A stretch of 64,000 nucleotides of DNA. Source: Sinorhizobium medicae (GTDB taxonomy: Bacteria; Pseudomonadota; Alphaproteobacteria; Rhizobiales; Rhizobiaceae). The notes below the pieces were generated by a model that was not told the origin of the DNA, searched no databases, and saw nothing but the letters and a program-made list of their open reading frames with translations. The stretch covers positions 62,001 to 126,000 of the forward strand of contig NZ_VITA01000014.1 in assembly GCF_007827695.1 (NCBI RefSeq), given 5' to 3'. This document shows positions 35,645 through 43,978 of this stretch, one piece after another. How positions within the stretch are numbered: position 1 is the stretch's first letter; every line of letters begins with the position of its first letter. A program made the position numbers and the translations under genes.

Positions 35645-36688
35645 ATGAAATGCTATTCTATCGCACTCATCCCCGGCGACGGCATCGGCCGCGACGTTAC
35701 GGATGCCGCCTGGCACGTCCTTTCCACCGTCGCCATGCACTCCGGTTTCACGCTAACCGGTACACCTTTTCCCTGGTCCTGCGCCTTCTACAAGGAGACC
35801 GGCGCGATGATGCCGGCGGACGGCATCGAAGCGCTGCGCCCTTTCGACGCCATCCTGCTCGGCTCCGTCGGCTGGCCGGCGCAGGTGCCGGATTCCATCT
35901 CGCTGCACGGCCTGCTGCTGCCGATCCGCAAGGCCTTCGTGCAATATGCCAATATTCGGCCGCATAGACTGCTGCCCGGCGTCGAAGGACCGCTGAGGGC
36001 GAGCGACTTCGATATCCTCTGCGTCCGCGAGAACACAGAGGGCGAATATTCCGGCGCCGGTGGTCGCGTACATCAGGGCACGCCGGGCGAGGTGGCGGTC
36101 GAGACCTCGATCTTTACGCGCGCGGGTGTCGAACGGATCCAACGCTTCGGCTTCGAGCAGGCACGTCAGCGTCGCGGCAAGCTCGCCTCGGTGACCAAAT
36201 CGAACGCCCAGAAATACTCGATGGTGTTCTGGGATGAGGTCACGCGAGAGCTCGCTGCCGAATACCGGGACGTCGAGGTGACGAGCTATCATATTGATGC
36301 CATGGCCGCTCGCATGGTGATGGCACCGGAAAGCCTTGATGTCGTCGTCGCCTCGAACCTCTTCGGAGACATCCTCACCGACCTCGGCGCTGCCATACAG
36401 GGCGGTTTGGGCTTTGCCGCTTCCGCCAACATCAATCCGGACAGAGGTGCCCCCTCCATGTTCGAGCCGGTACACGGTTCTGCCCCGGATATCGCCCATC
36501 TCGGCATCGCCAACCCAATCGCCGCCATCTGGTCCGGCGCGATGATGCTCGAGCATCTCGGAGAAAAAGAGGCGGCGGGGATGATCATAGCCGCGCTCGA
36601 AAGAGCGACCATCCGCGGCATCGGCACCGTTCCGGGAAAAGACAGGACCGAAACCATCACCGCGGCTGTGCTCGCCGCGCTCGATTGA
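35645..36688 (+). CDS. Tartrate/isopropylmalate/isocitrate-type dehydrogenase
   Basis: 347 codons. Family features: IALIPGDGIGRDV at the start, RENTEGEYSGAGG, TKSNAQKYSMVFWD with the catalytic Lys, and NLFGDILTDLGAAIQGGLGF with the metal-binding Asp. The sequence is closest in type to TtuC tartrate dehydrogenase/D-malate dehydrogenase, which oxidatively decarboxylate a 2-hydroxyacid. Tight spacing on both sides suggests co-transcription with the two aldehyde dehydrogenases. Confidence 0.87.
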   Translation: MKCYSIALIPGDGIGRDVTDAAWHVLSTVAMHSGFTLTGTPFPWSCAFYKETGAMMPADGIEALRPFDAILLGSVGWPAQVPDSISLHGLLLPIRKAFVQYANIRPHRLLPGVEGPLRASDFDILCVRENTEGEYSGAGGRVHQGTPGEVAVETSIFTRAGVERIQRFGFEQARQRRGKLASVTKSNAQKYSMVFWDEVTRELAAEYRDVEVTSYHIDAMAARMVMAPESLDVVVASNLFGDILTDLGAAIQGGLGFAASANINPDRGAPSMFEPVHGSAPDIAHLGIANPIAAIWSGAMMLEHLGEKEAAGMIIAALERATIRGIGTVPGKDRTETITAAVLAALD

Positions 36689-36722
36689 TCGCAAGAGGGA
36701 TAAACACAGGAGGGATAAACAC

Positions 36723-38177
36723 ATGAGATTGAAGGACAAGAAACTTTTCCGGCAATTGAGCCTGATCGGCGGTGAGTGGATCGCCGGCGCTTCGGGCTCG
36801 GTCGTCGACGTCGTCGACCCTGCGAACGAGGCCGTTCTCGGCACCGTGCCGGACATGGGAACGGCCGAAACCCGCGCGGCCATCGAAGCGGCCAATGCCG
36901 CATTCGGACCCTGGAAGAAGAAAACGCACGCCGAACGCGCCGCCCTGCTCGAGCGCTGGCACGCGCTGATGATCGAAAACCTCGAAGACCTGGCGCTGCT
37001 CGTGACGATGGAACAGGGCAAGCCGCTCGAGGAGGCGCGTGGCGAGATCCGCTATGGCGCCGCGTTTGTGAAATGGTTCGCTGAAGAAGCCCGCCGCATC
37101 GGTGGCCAAACCATTCCCTCCCCGACGCCGGACCGCCGCATCGTCGTGCTGAAGGAAGCGGTCGGCGTCTGCGCCATCGTCACGCCGTGGAACTTCCCGA
37201 ACGCGATGATCACCCGGAAGATCGCCCCGGCGCTCGCCGCCGGCTGCACGGTGGTCATCAAGCCGTCGGAGTTCACGCCCTTCTCGGCGCTCGCCCTTGG
37301 CGTGCTCGCGGAGCGCGCCGGCATTCCGGCCGGTGTCGTCAATATAGTGACCGGCTTGCCGACGGCGATCGGTAACGAGTTCATGACGAACGAGACGGTA
37401 CGCAAGATCTCCTTCACCGGCTCGACCCGCGTCGGTTCGCTGCTGATGCGCGGCGCCGCAGACAGCGTCAAGAGGCTCTCGCTCGAACTCGGCGGTAATG
37501 CCCCCTTTATCGTTTTCGACGACGCCGATCTCGATCTTGCAGTCGAAGGCGCGATCGCGTCGAAGTTCCGCAACGGTGGTCAGACCTGCGTCTGCGCCAA
37601 CCGAATTCTCGTGCAGGCCGGCGTCTATGACGACTTCGCCGAGAAGCTCGGCGCCCGCGTCAACGTGATGAAGGTCGGCCCGGGGACGGAGCCCGGCATC
37701 GCGATTGGCCCGATGATCAATGAGGCTGCCATCGCCAAGATCGACCGTCACGTCGAGGACGCGATTGCCAAGGGCGCAAAGATAGCGGCACGCGGCAGGT
37801 CGCTGACGGAGGGCCGGCAATATACGGCCCCGATCGTGCTCACCGGCGCGACGACTGAAATGCTGCTCGCCACTGAAGAGACCTTCGGCCCCGTCGCTCC
37901 ACTTTTCCGCTTCGAGACCGAGGACGAGGCGATCGCCATCGCCAACGGCACGCCCTTTGGGCTGGCCGCCTATTTCTACACCGAAGGCCTGAAGCGCTCC
38001 TGGCGGGTGGCGGAAGCACTCGAGTTCGGCATGATCGGCCTCAATACCGGCGCCATCTCGACCGAAGTCGCGCCCTTCGGCGGCGTCAAGCAATCCGGCC
38101 TCGGACGCGAAGGCGCCCAGGTCGGCATTGAGGAATATCTCGAGATGAAGAGCTTCCACATCGGCGGGCTGGACTAG
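36723..38177 (+). CDS. gabD: Succinate-semialdehyde dehydrogenase (GabD-like)
   Basis: 484 codons. PWNFPNAMITRKIAPALAAG, Rossmann loop FTGSTRVGSLL, Glu in LELGGNAP, catalytic Cys in NGGQTCVCANR, C-terminal GGVKQSGLGREG. Typical of GabD, oxidising succinic or glutaric semialdehyde, the end step of polyamine or gamma/omega-amino-acid breakdown. The leader holds the repeated unit GAGGGATAAACACA twice just before ATG. Confidence 0.9.
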   Translation: MRLKDKKLFRQLSLIGGEWIAGASGSVVDVVDPANEAVLGTVPDMGTAETRAAIEAANAAFGPWKKKTHAERAALLERWHALMIENLEDLALLVTMEQGKPLEEARGEIRYGAAFVKWFAEEARRIGGQTIPSPTPDRRIVVLKEAVGVCAIVTPWNFPNAMITRKIAPALAAGCTVVIKPSEFTPFSALALGVLAERAGIPAGVVNIVTGLPTAIGNEFMTNETVRKISFTGSTRVGSLLMRGAADSVKRLSLELGGNAPFIVFDDADLDLAVEGAIASKFRNGGQTCVCANRILVQAGVYDDFAEKLGARVNVMKVGPGTEPGIAIGPMINEAAIAKIDRHVEDAIAKGAKIAARGRSLTEGRQYTAPIVLTGATTEMLLATEETFGPVAPLFRFETEDEAIAIANGTPFGLAAYFYTEGLKRSWRVAEALEFGMIGLNTGAISTEVAPFGGVKQSGLGREGAQVGIEEYLEMKSFHIGGLD

Positions 38178-38188
38178 GGTCGCGAGGG

Positions 38189-38211
38189 TCTTGGGTCGGA
38201 TCGACCCAAGA
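38189..38211. repeat. 10-bp inverted repeat after gabD
   Basis: TCTTGGGTCG, loop GAT, CGACCCAAGA: a perfect 10-bp stem 11 bases after the gabD stop. No long T-run follows on the plus strand. It may end or stabilise the rightward transcript. Confidence 0.5.
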
Positions 38212-38404
38212 TCTTAAACTTGATCGGATTCTCGAGTTAGAGCGAGATGGGCGCAGAAGGCCCCGTCCATTCCTCATCCCGCCCTCAGCCGCGTGCGAAG
38301 GCGCTCAGTTCCTTATCCTTGCGCATGTCGCCGCCGCAAGACTGCTGCACGCCATAGGCGGCATGCGCCAGGCTAAACATGATAATCTCGGCGCAACTCC
38401 AAGC

Positions 38405-38436
38405 AAAAAAGGCGCGGCACCTTTCCGGTCCGCGCC
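38405..38436 (-). terminator. Rho-independent terminator of the leftward oxidase/HAD operon
   Basis: On the minus strand, CCGCGCC-type stem: GGCGCGG (38411-38417) pairs with CCGCGCC (38430-38436) around a 12-base loop, and six T follow (A-run at 38405-38410 on the plus strand). It sits about 20 bases beyond the oxidase stop. Confidence 0.8.
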
Positions 38437-38456
38437 CTTCATTATAGCGGCGCTGG

Positions 38457-39731
38457 CTACCGGAACCTGTCCAGCATCTTGTAATACATGCCGACGAGCG
38501 GCAGAAACCAGGGCTTGCCGAAGTGGCCCGGTACCGCCGGCCACTCGAGGCCCTTCAGCGGATTTCGGTCCGGCCGGTCGAGGATCGCGTCCGCCATGAT
38601 CATGCCGAGATGTGTCGAAAGCTGTGCGCCGTGGCCGGAATAGCCCATGGCGTACCAGACTCCATCGTGATAGCCGGCGCGGGGGAAGCGATCTTTGGTC
38701 ATGTCGACGAGACCGCCCCAGCAATAATCGATGCCGACATTGGCGAGTTGCGGAAAGATCTCAGCCAGACTCGCTTTGAGGATCGCACCGCTTTTCGCGT
38801 CCGAGCGTTGGTCGGACGTCGCAGAGAAGCGGGCGCGGCCGCCGAAGATCAGCCGGTTGTCGGGCGAGAGCCTGAAATAGTTGCCTATGTTCATCGACGT
38901 GACGCAGGTGCGGTTGCCCGGCATCGTTGCCTCGATCTCCTCCGCCGTCAGCGGCCGGGTGGCAATGATGAAGCTGCCGACGACGATGATCCGGCGGCGG
39001 AAATAGCCGAAAGTCGAAGGCGTATAGGCGCCGGTGGCGACAAGCACTGCATCCGCAGTGACGTTGCCGCGCGGGGTCTTCAACGCGTGCCGACCGCCTT
39101 CCTGCCGGTGCTCAGTGACGGCTGCCTGTTCGAAGATCGTGGCGCCGTAACGCGTGGCCGCTTCGGCGAGACCGACTACGTAGCGGCCCATATGCATCAT
39201 CGCGCTTTTCTTCGAGAGCATTCCGCCGAAGAAAGGCGCGCCGACTTCCTGCTGCAGGTCGACTGCGCCAAGTAGCGCCGTATCGGGGTCGACCTCCGCG
39301 TGCACGGCTTCGAAGTTGCGTGCGATTGCCTCAAAATGCTGAGGCTTGGAGGCGAGCTTTAGCTTGCCGGCGCGGCGGAACCTGCAGTCGATCCCCTCCT
39401 CCGCGATCAATGCCTCGATCGTGTCGATCGAGTCGTCAAGCGCCTTATAAAGCGCTATCGCCCGCTCTCTGCCGAGCTCCGCTTTGGCCGCCAGATAGCT
39501 ATGTGCAAGTCCGTTGTTGAGGTGCCCGCCATTGCGTCCGGAGGCGCCCCAGCCGGCTTTCTCCGCCTCCAGCACGACGACCTTCGCGCCAGCCTTGGCG
39601 AGTTGCCGGGCAGCAGCCAGGCCGGTGAAGCCGCCGCCGATTACTGCGACGTCGAAATGGCCTTCGACCGGACCCTGCACAGCCCCGGCGAAGGCCGGGG
39701 CTGTGTCGTGCCAGTAGGACAGGAATTTCAT
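38457..39731 (-). CDS. FAD-dependent amine oxidase (PuuB-like, DAO family)
   Basis: 424 codons. N-terminal FAD-binding VAVIGGGFTGLAAARQLAKA at about 28-47, GWGASGRNGGHLNNG, and a C-terminal DAO part (FGGRARFSATSDQRS, GLVDMTKDRFPRAGYHDGVW, YAMGYSGHGAQLSTHLG). Resembles gamma-glutamylputrescine oxidase, which oxidises a secondary or N-acylated amine to an aldehyde. With an aldehyde dehydrogenase and GabD nearby this fits polyamine-like breakdown. Operon with the HAD gene (17 bases). Confidence 0.88.
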   Translation of the reverse strand: MKFLSYWHDTAPAFAGAVQGPVEGHFDVAVIGGGFTGLAAARQLAKAGAKVVVLEAEKAGWGASGRNGGHLNNGLAHSYLAAKAELGRERAIALYKALDDSIDTIEALIAEEGIDCRFRRAGKLKLASKPQHFEAIARNFEAVHAEVDPDTALLGAVDLQQEVGAPFFGGMLSKKSAMMHMGRYVVGLAEAATRYGATIFEQAAVTEHRQEGGRHALKTPRGNVTADAVLVATGAYTPSTFGYFRRRIIVVGSFIIATRPLTAEEIEATMPGNRTCVTSMNIGNYFRLSPDNRLIFGGRARFSATSDQRSDAKSGAILKASLAEIFPQLANVGIDYCWGGLVDMTKDRFPRAGYHDGVWYAMGYSGHGAQLSTHLGMIMADAILDRPDRNPLKGLEWPAVPGHFGKPWFLPLVGMYYKMLDRFR

Positions 39732-39748
39732 GGCGCCACGCCTTCTCT

Positions 39749-40417
39749 CTAAAGACCGACGACGCCCGGCAGGCCGGAAATGTCGGCGATTTCGACGTAG
39801 CCGTAATAGGGATTGGCCGGCTCGTGACCGCGATTGACCCAGACCTTGTTCTTGATGCCGAGGTCATGCGCCGACATTAGATCGTAGCGGAAGGACGATG
39901 AACAATGGAGAATATCCTCCGGACCGCAGCCCAACATGTCGAACATGTATTCGAACGCCTTGAAGCGCGGCTTATAGGCCTGCGCCTGTTCGGCGGTGTA
40001 GACCGCATGGAAAGGAGTGCCGAGCTTCTCGACATTCGACATGATCTGCGAATTCATCGCGTTGGACAGGATGACAAGCGGGATCTCCTTGGCGACCCTG
40101 GCAAGACCGGCAGGCACGTCGGGATGCGGACCCCAGGTCGGGACGCGTTCATAGACCAGGCGCGCCGCTTCCTCGCGGAATTTCATGCCATTGCGCTTGC
40201 AGGTCCGTTCGAGCGAATTGTGCACCACCTCCGCATAGGGCTTCCAGTGGCCGAGGATCTCGTCAAGTCGGTAAGCGGCGAAATTCTTGATGAATTCCGC
40301 CATGCGCGACTCGTCGAGCTGTTCGCTGTAAAGGTCGCGCGCCGCTTCCGCCATCTGGAAGTTGGTCAGCGTGCCATAGCAGTCGAAGGTGATGTATCTC
40401 GGACGGAAGGTCGTCAT
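39749..40417 (-). CDS. HAD superfamily hydrolase, haloacid dehalogenase type II
   Basis: 222 codons. HAD motif I ITFDCYGTL with nucleophile Asp, motif II VILSNAM, motif III Lys in QAYKPRF, motif IV region LHCSSSFRYDLMSAHDLG. The type II (L-2-haloacid dehalogenase) cap is present. Many members act on substrates other than haloacids. A second family member lies at 43195-43908. Upstream of and co-transcribed with the PuuB-like oxidase. Confidence 0.87.
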   Translation of the reverse strand: MTTFRPRYITFDCYGTLTNFQMAEAARDLYSEQLDESRMAEFIKNFAAYRLDEILGHWKPYAEVVHNSLERTCKRNGMKFREEAARLVYERVPTWGPHPDVPAGLARVAKEIPLVILSNAMNSQIMSNVEKLGTPFHAVYTAEQAQAYKPRFKAFEYMFDMLGCGPEDILHCSSSFRYDLMSAHDLGIKNKVWVNRGHEPANPYYGYVEIADISGLPGVVGL

Positions 40418-40732
40418 CTGTACTATCCTTGAAAGAGCGGGCCAGGGTTTACGCGTAAGATCATAGGCGCCAGCTCATTCCTCGGCTCACCTGATTTCGC
40501 AACGATCGAAGCAGAATCTATCGTATACAGAGTCGGGTTTGGCAGAAGGTTGCGAGCTTTGCCTGCCGCTCTGCCTCCCGCCGCCCCACATTTTCGCTTC
40601 CGATCTTGTCCGCCAGCATAAAATGCGGCGCTCCGTGAGAGCAAAGCTATAAGATATCGCGCGGGCCGCAGCCTTCAGACGAACTGCCGGCCGGCACTCC
40701 TTCAGACTTCAGGCAGAAGTGAAGGACATCCC
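40418..40732. other. Divergent promoter region between HAD and GNAT genes
   Basis: 315 bases, no supported gene. Contains ATCTATCGTATACAGAGTC near 40517, with a GTATAC core similar to GntR-type sites. No further structure is clear. Confidence 0.35.
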
Positions 40733-41569
40733 ATGCAGACAAATCAGATCGAACTCACCGTCTTCGGTCCCGAGTATCTGGAAGCTGCCGTCAGGCTCTC
40801 GCGGCAGGCCGGCTGGCCACATCGCCTGGAGGATTGGCAGATGGCGCTCGCCTTGAGTGCAGGCGTGGTGGCTATTGAGGATGCCCGAGTTGTCGGCACT
40901 GTGCTCGTCACGCCCTATGAGGCGGACTGCGCGACCATCAACATGGTCATCGTCGACGAGACGGTGCGCGGTCGCGGCCTCGGCCGCAAGCTGATGGACG
41001 CCGCATTCCAGATCGCCGGCGACCGGCCGCTCCGGCTGGCGGCGACAACCGAAGGCCGGCCGCTCTATGAAAAGCTCGGTTTTGGCGAGAGCGATGCCGT
41101 CCTCCAACATCAGGGCGTAGTCGGAGAGATCGCCGCACCGGCCGAAACGGAGGCTGCAAGCACTGACGACGTTGAAGCGATCGCCAAGCTCGACCGCCTT
41201 GCCTTCGGCGCCGACCGTGGAGGATTGATTGACTATCTCGCCAAGGTGGGCGAGTTCGCCGTCCTTCGCCGCGACTGCCGCGTCACCGGGTTTGCCGCGC
41301 TGCGTGCCTTCGGTCGTGGCGAGGTCATCGGCCCCGTGGTCGCCGCCAACCTCGACGATGCCAAGGCACTCGTCGCCCATTTCATCGCCGCGCGGCCGGG
41401 CCGGTTGCTCCGCGTCGATACGACTGCCGGCACCGACCTTTCCCCTTGGCTCGCGGCACAGGGGCTCGCTCATGTCGGCGGCGGCATCGCCATGATGAAG
41501 CCGTTGATCCGCCGATCCGTCCATTCCATCGCTCATACCTTTGCCCTCGCCAACCAGGCGCTTGGCTGA
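40733..41569 (+). CDS. Two-domain GNAT acetyltransferase (paralogue 2)
   Basis: 278 codons. N-terminal GNAT domain with MVIVDETVRGRGLGRKLMDA (RGxGxG-type acetyl-CoA loop) and RPLYEKLGFGESDAV, then a second GNAT-like half (KLDRLAFGADRGGLIDYLAK, GFAALRAFGRGEVIGPVVAA). Paralogous over its whole length to 30082-30972. The acetyl-CoA loop is better preserved here. It starts the rightward sub-operon with the omega-aminotransferase (14 bases later). Confidence 0.85.
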   Translation: MQTNQIELTVFGPEYLEAAVRLSRQAGWPHRLEDWQMALALSAGVVAIEDARVVGTVLVTPYEADCATINMVIVDETVRGRGLGRKLMDAAFQIAGDRPLRLAATTEGRPLYEKLGFGESDAVLQHQGVVGEIAAPAETEAASTDDVEAIAKLDRLAFGADRGGLIDYLAKVGEFAVLRRDCRVTGFAALRAFGRGEVIGPVVAANLDDAKALVAHFIAARPGRLLRVDTTAGTDLSPWLAAQGLAHVGGGIAMMKPLIRRSVHSIAHTFALANQALG

Positions 41570-41583
41570 TCCGGAGGCTCTTG

Positions 41584-42960
41584 ATGAACAGCAACTCCCT
41601 CATCGAACTCGATCGCGCCCACCTCATCCATCCGGTCGCCTCCTATCGCGGCCACGAAAAGCTCGGCGTGCGCGTGCTTGCCTCGGCCAAAGGCGCGACG
41701 GTTACCGACGCTTCCGGCAGGCAACTGGTCGACGGCTTTGCCGGTCTCTGGTGCGTCAATGCCGGCTATGGCCACGAGACAATCGTCGAGGCGGCGGCAA
41801 AGCAGATGCGCGAGCTGCCCTACGCGACGGCCTATTTCGGCCTCGGTTCGGAACCGGCGATCCGCCTCGCCTCGGAGCTCGCTGAGCGCGCGCCGGGCGA
41901 TCTAAACCACGTTTATTTCACGCTCGGCGGCTCCGACGCCATCGATAGCACGATCCGCTTCATCCGCTACTACTGGATTGCCCGCCGCGAGCCGCAGCGC
42001 GACCAGTTCATCTCGGTGGAGCAAGGTTACCACGGCTCCTCCACGGCCGGGGCCGGCCTGACGGCGCTGCCCGCCTTCCACACCGGCTTCGGCATACCCT
42101 TCGACTGGCAGCACAAAATTTCGTCGCACTACGCCTACCGCAATCCGGTGGGTGATGATCCGCAGGCGATCATCGCGGCCTCGCTGACAGCTCTCAGGCG
42201 CAAGGTCGAGGAAATCGGTCCCGAGCGCGTTGCTGCTTTCTACGCCGAGCCTATCCAGGGATCGGGCGGCGTGCTTGTGCCGCCCAGGGGCTGGATGAAG
42301 GCGATGCGCGAACTCTGCCGCGAACTCGGCATCCTCTTCGTTGCAGACGAGGTGATCACCGGTTTCGGGCGCACGGGTCCGCTCTTCGCGTCAACCGAAG
42401 ACGAGATCGTGCCGGATTTCATCACCACGGCCAAAGGTCTCACTTCCGGCTATGTGCCGATGGGTGCCGTCTTCATGGCCGACCACATCTATCAAACGAT
42501 CGCCGACGGTGCAGGCGCTTCCGCCATCGGCCACGGCTACACCTATTCGGCCCACCCGGTCAGCGCCGCCGTCGGCCTCGAGGTGCTGAAGCTTTACGAG
42601 AACGGTCTCTTGGAGAACGGCGTGAAGGCCGGTGCCCGACTGATGGGAGGTCTCGAAAGCCTGAGGGATCACCCACTCGTCGGCGATGTGCGCGGCCGCG
42701 GCATGCTCGCCGCCATCGAACTCGTAATCGACAAGGCGAACAAGACACCTTTGCCGGCAGCCGCGGAACCCGCCCGCCGCATCTTCGACCGTGCCTGGGA
42801 AAACGGTCTCGTCATCCGCGCGTTCGCCAATGGCGTTCTCGGCTATGCGCCGCCTCTCTGCTGCAGCGAAACGGAAATCGAAGCGATTATCGAGCGCACC
42901 CGCCAAACACTGGATGAGACCTTGGAGGACCCGGATGTTCGCCAGGCTCTGAAGACCTGA
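41584..42960 (+). CDS. Class III omega-amino acid/polyamine aminotransferase
   Basis: 458 codons from ATG 41584. Class III PLP enzyme: DGFAGLWCVNAGYGHETIVE, FTLGGSDAIDS, the PLP-binding FVADEVITGFGRTG with Asp, and the Schiff-base Lys in TAKGLTSGYVPMGAV. Resembles SpuC/BauA-type omega-amine:pyruvate transaminases that move a terminal amino group of a polyamine or omega-amino acid and release an aldehyde for the dehydrogenases of the island. Confidence 0.92.
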   Translation: MNSNSLIELDRAHLIHPVASYRGHEKLGVRVLASAKGATVTDASGRQLVDGFAGLWCVNAGYGHETIVEAAAKQMRELPYATAYFGLGSEPAIRLASELAERAPGDLNHVYFTLGGSDAIDSTIRFIRYYWIARREPQRDQFISVEQGYHGSSTAGAGLTALPAFHTGFGIPFDWQHKISSHYAYRNPVGDDPQAIIAASLTALRRKVEEIGPERVAAFYAEPIQGSGGVLVPPRGWMKAMRELCRELGILFVADEVITGFGRTGPLFASTEDEIVPDFITTAKGLTSGYVPMGAVFMADHIYQTIADGAGASAIGHGYTYSAHPVSAAVGLEVLKLYENGLLENGVKAGARLMGGLESLRDHPLVGDVRGRGMLAAIELVIDKANKTPLPAAAEPARRIFDRAWENGLVIRAFANGVLGYAPPLCCSETEIEAIIERTRQTLDETLEDPDVRQALKT

Positions 42961-43194
42961 CGCATGACGGGGCGCGATATATCGCGAAAACGTCATATTC
43001 GCAATTTTGTGCCGCTTCAGAATGTCTTTTCGGCCACTTCCGTGCGGCACAAGTGCCAAACTCGAATCGAGGAAAAAGACCCGCAAATTGGGGCCTTTTC
43101 ACCAAGAGCGGAAAAAAGCATCCGCCGGGAACAGTATAATCTTCTTAACGAAGCCGGTGCTCCGAGCCGGCGCCCGAAAAACTGGGGAATCGAC

Positions 43195-43908
43195 GTGCGC
43201 AAGAGCCTTCCGGAATTCAAATACATGACTTTCGACGTCGTCGGCACGCTGATCGACTTCGAAGGCGGCCTCAAGGACTGTCTCGCCGGCATTGCCACCG
43301 AGGCAGGTGTCACGATAGATGGCGAGGAAGCGCTCAACCTTTACCGCGCAGCGCGCTATTCCAAGGACGCCGACCTCTTCCCGGACGATCTCGTACGGGT
43401 CTATCTTGAAATCGCGCCAAAGCTTGGCCTGCCAGCCGAACCGAAATACGGAGAACGTTTCAGGGACTCCACGAAGAACTGGAAAGGTTTCGCCGACAGC
43501 GCCGAGGCGCTGGCGCGCCTTGCCGAAGGTTGCCGGCTCATCGCGATGACCAATGCCCGTCGCTGGGCCTTTGATCTCTTTGCCCAGAAGCTGGGCAACC
43601 CCTTTCACGCAGCCTTTACGGCCGACGATACCGGGACCGAGAAACCGGACCCCGTCTTCTTCGAGAAGCTCTTCGATTTCGTCGGCTTGGAAGGAAATTC
43701 AAAGGACGACATTCTGCATGTCGCCCAGAGCCAGTATCACGATATCGGCATGTCCCGAAAGCTCGGATTGGCCAACTGTTGGATCGAGCGTCGCCACGCA
43801 CAGAAGGGCTATGGCGGCACGATCGAGCCCGCCGAATTCACCGCGCCCGATTTCCATTTCACCTCCATGGCCGGTCTCGCCGATGCCGTGGCCGTCGCAC
43901 GCGGCTGA
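43195..43908 (+). CDS. HAD superfamily hydrolase, haloacid dehalogenase type II (second copy)
   Basis: 237 codons from GTG 43195, with GGGGA 5 bases upstream. Longer frames from 42964 lack a ribosome binding site and extend into unrelated sequence. Motif I MTFDVVGTLIDF, motif II IAMTNARRWA, Lys in GTEKPDPVFF, motif IV region LHVAQSQYHDIGMSRKLGL. Same family as 39749-40417, with a DVVGT instead of DCYGT active-site loop. Followed by the ABC importer genes. Confidence 0.86.
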   Translation: MRKSLPEFKYMTFDVVGTLIDFEGGLKDCLAGIATEAGVTIDGEEALNLYRAARYSKDADLFPDDLVRVYLEIAPKLGLPAEPKYGERFRDSTKNWKGFADSAEALARLAEGCRLIAMTNARRWAFDLFAQKLGNPFHAAFTADDTGTEKPDPVFFEKLFDFVGLEGNSKDDILHVAQSQYHDIGMSRKLGLANCWIERRHAQKGYGGTIEPAEFTAPDFHFTSMAGLADAVAVARG

Positions 43909-43978
43909 CCAGTTCACCGTATCGGGTCCAAACCCGCAAAAGACGGGCAGCCCGCCACAAAACGAAAAGGGGAATGAC

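Noticed and set aside
36657-38159. Minus-strand frame of 500 codons opposite gabD
   Set aside because: It mirrors the codon structure of a clear aldehyde dehydrogenase and has no family match.
43553-43978. N-terminal extension of the binding protein from 43553
   Set aside because: It overlaps the HAD gene in another frame. The Tat-like signal and AAAAGGGGA place the start at 43979.
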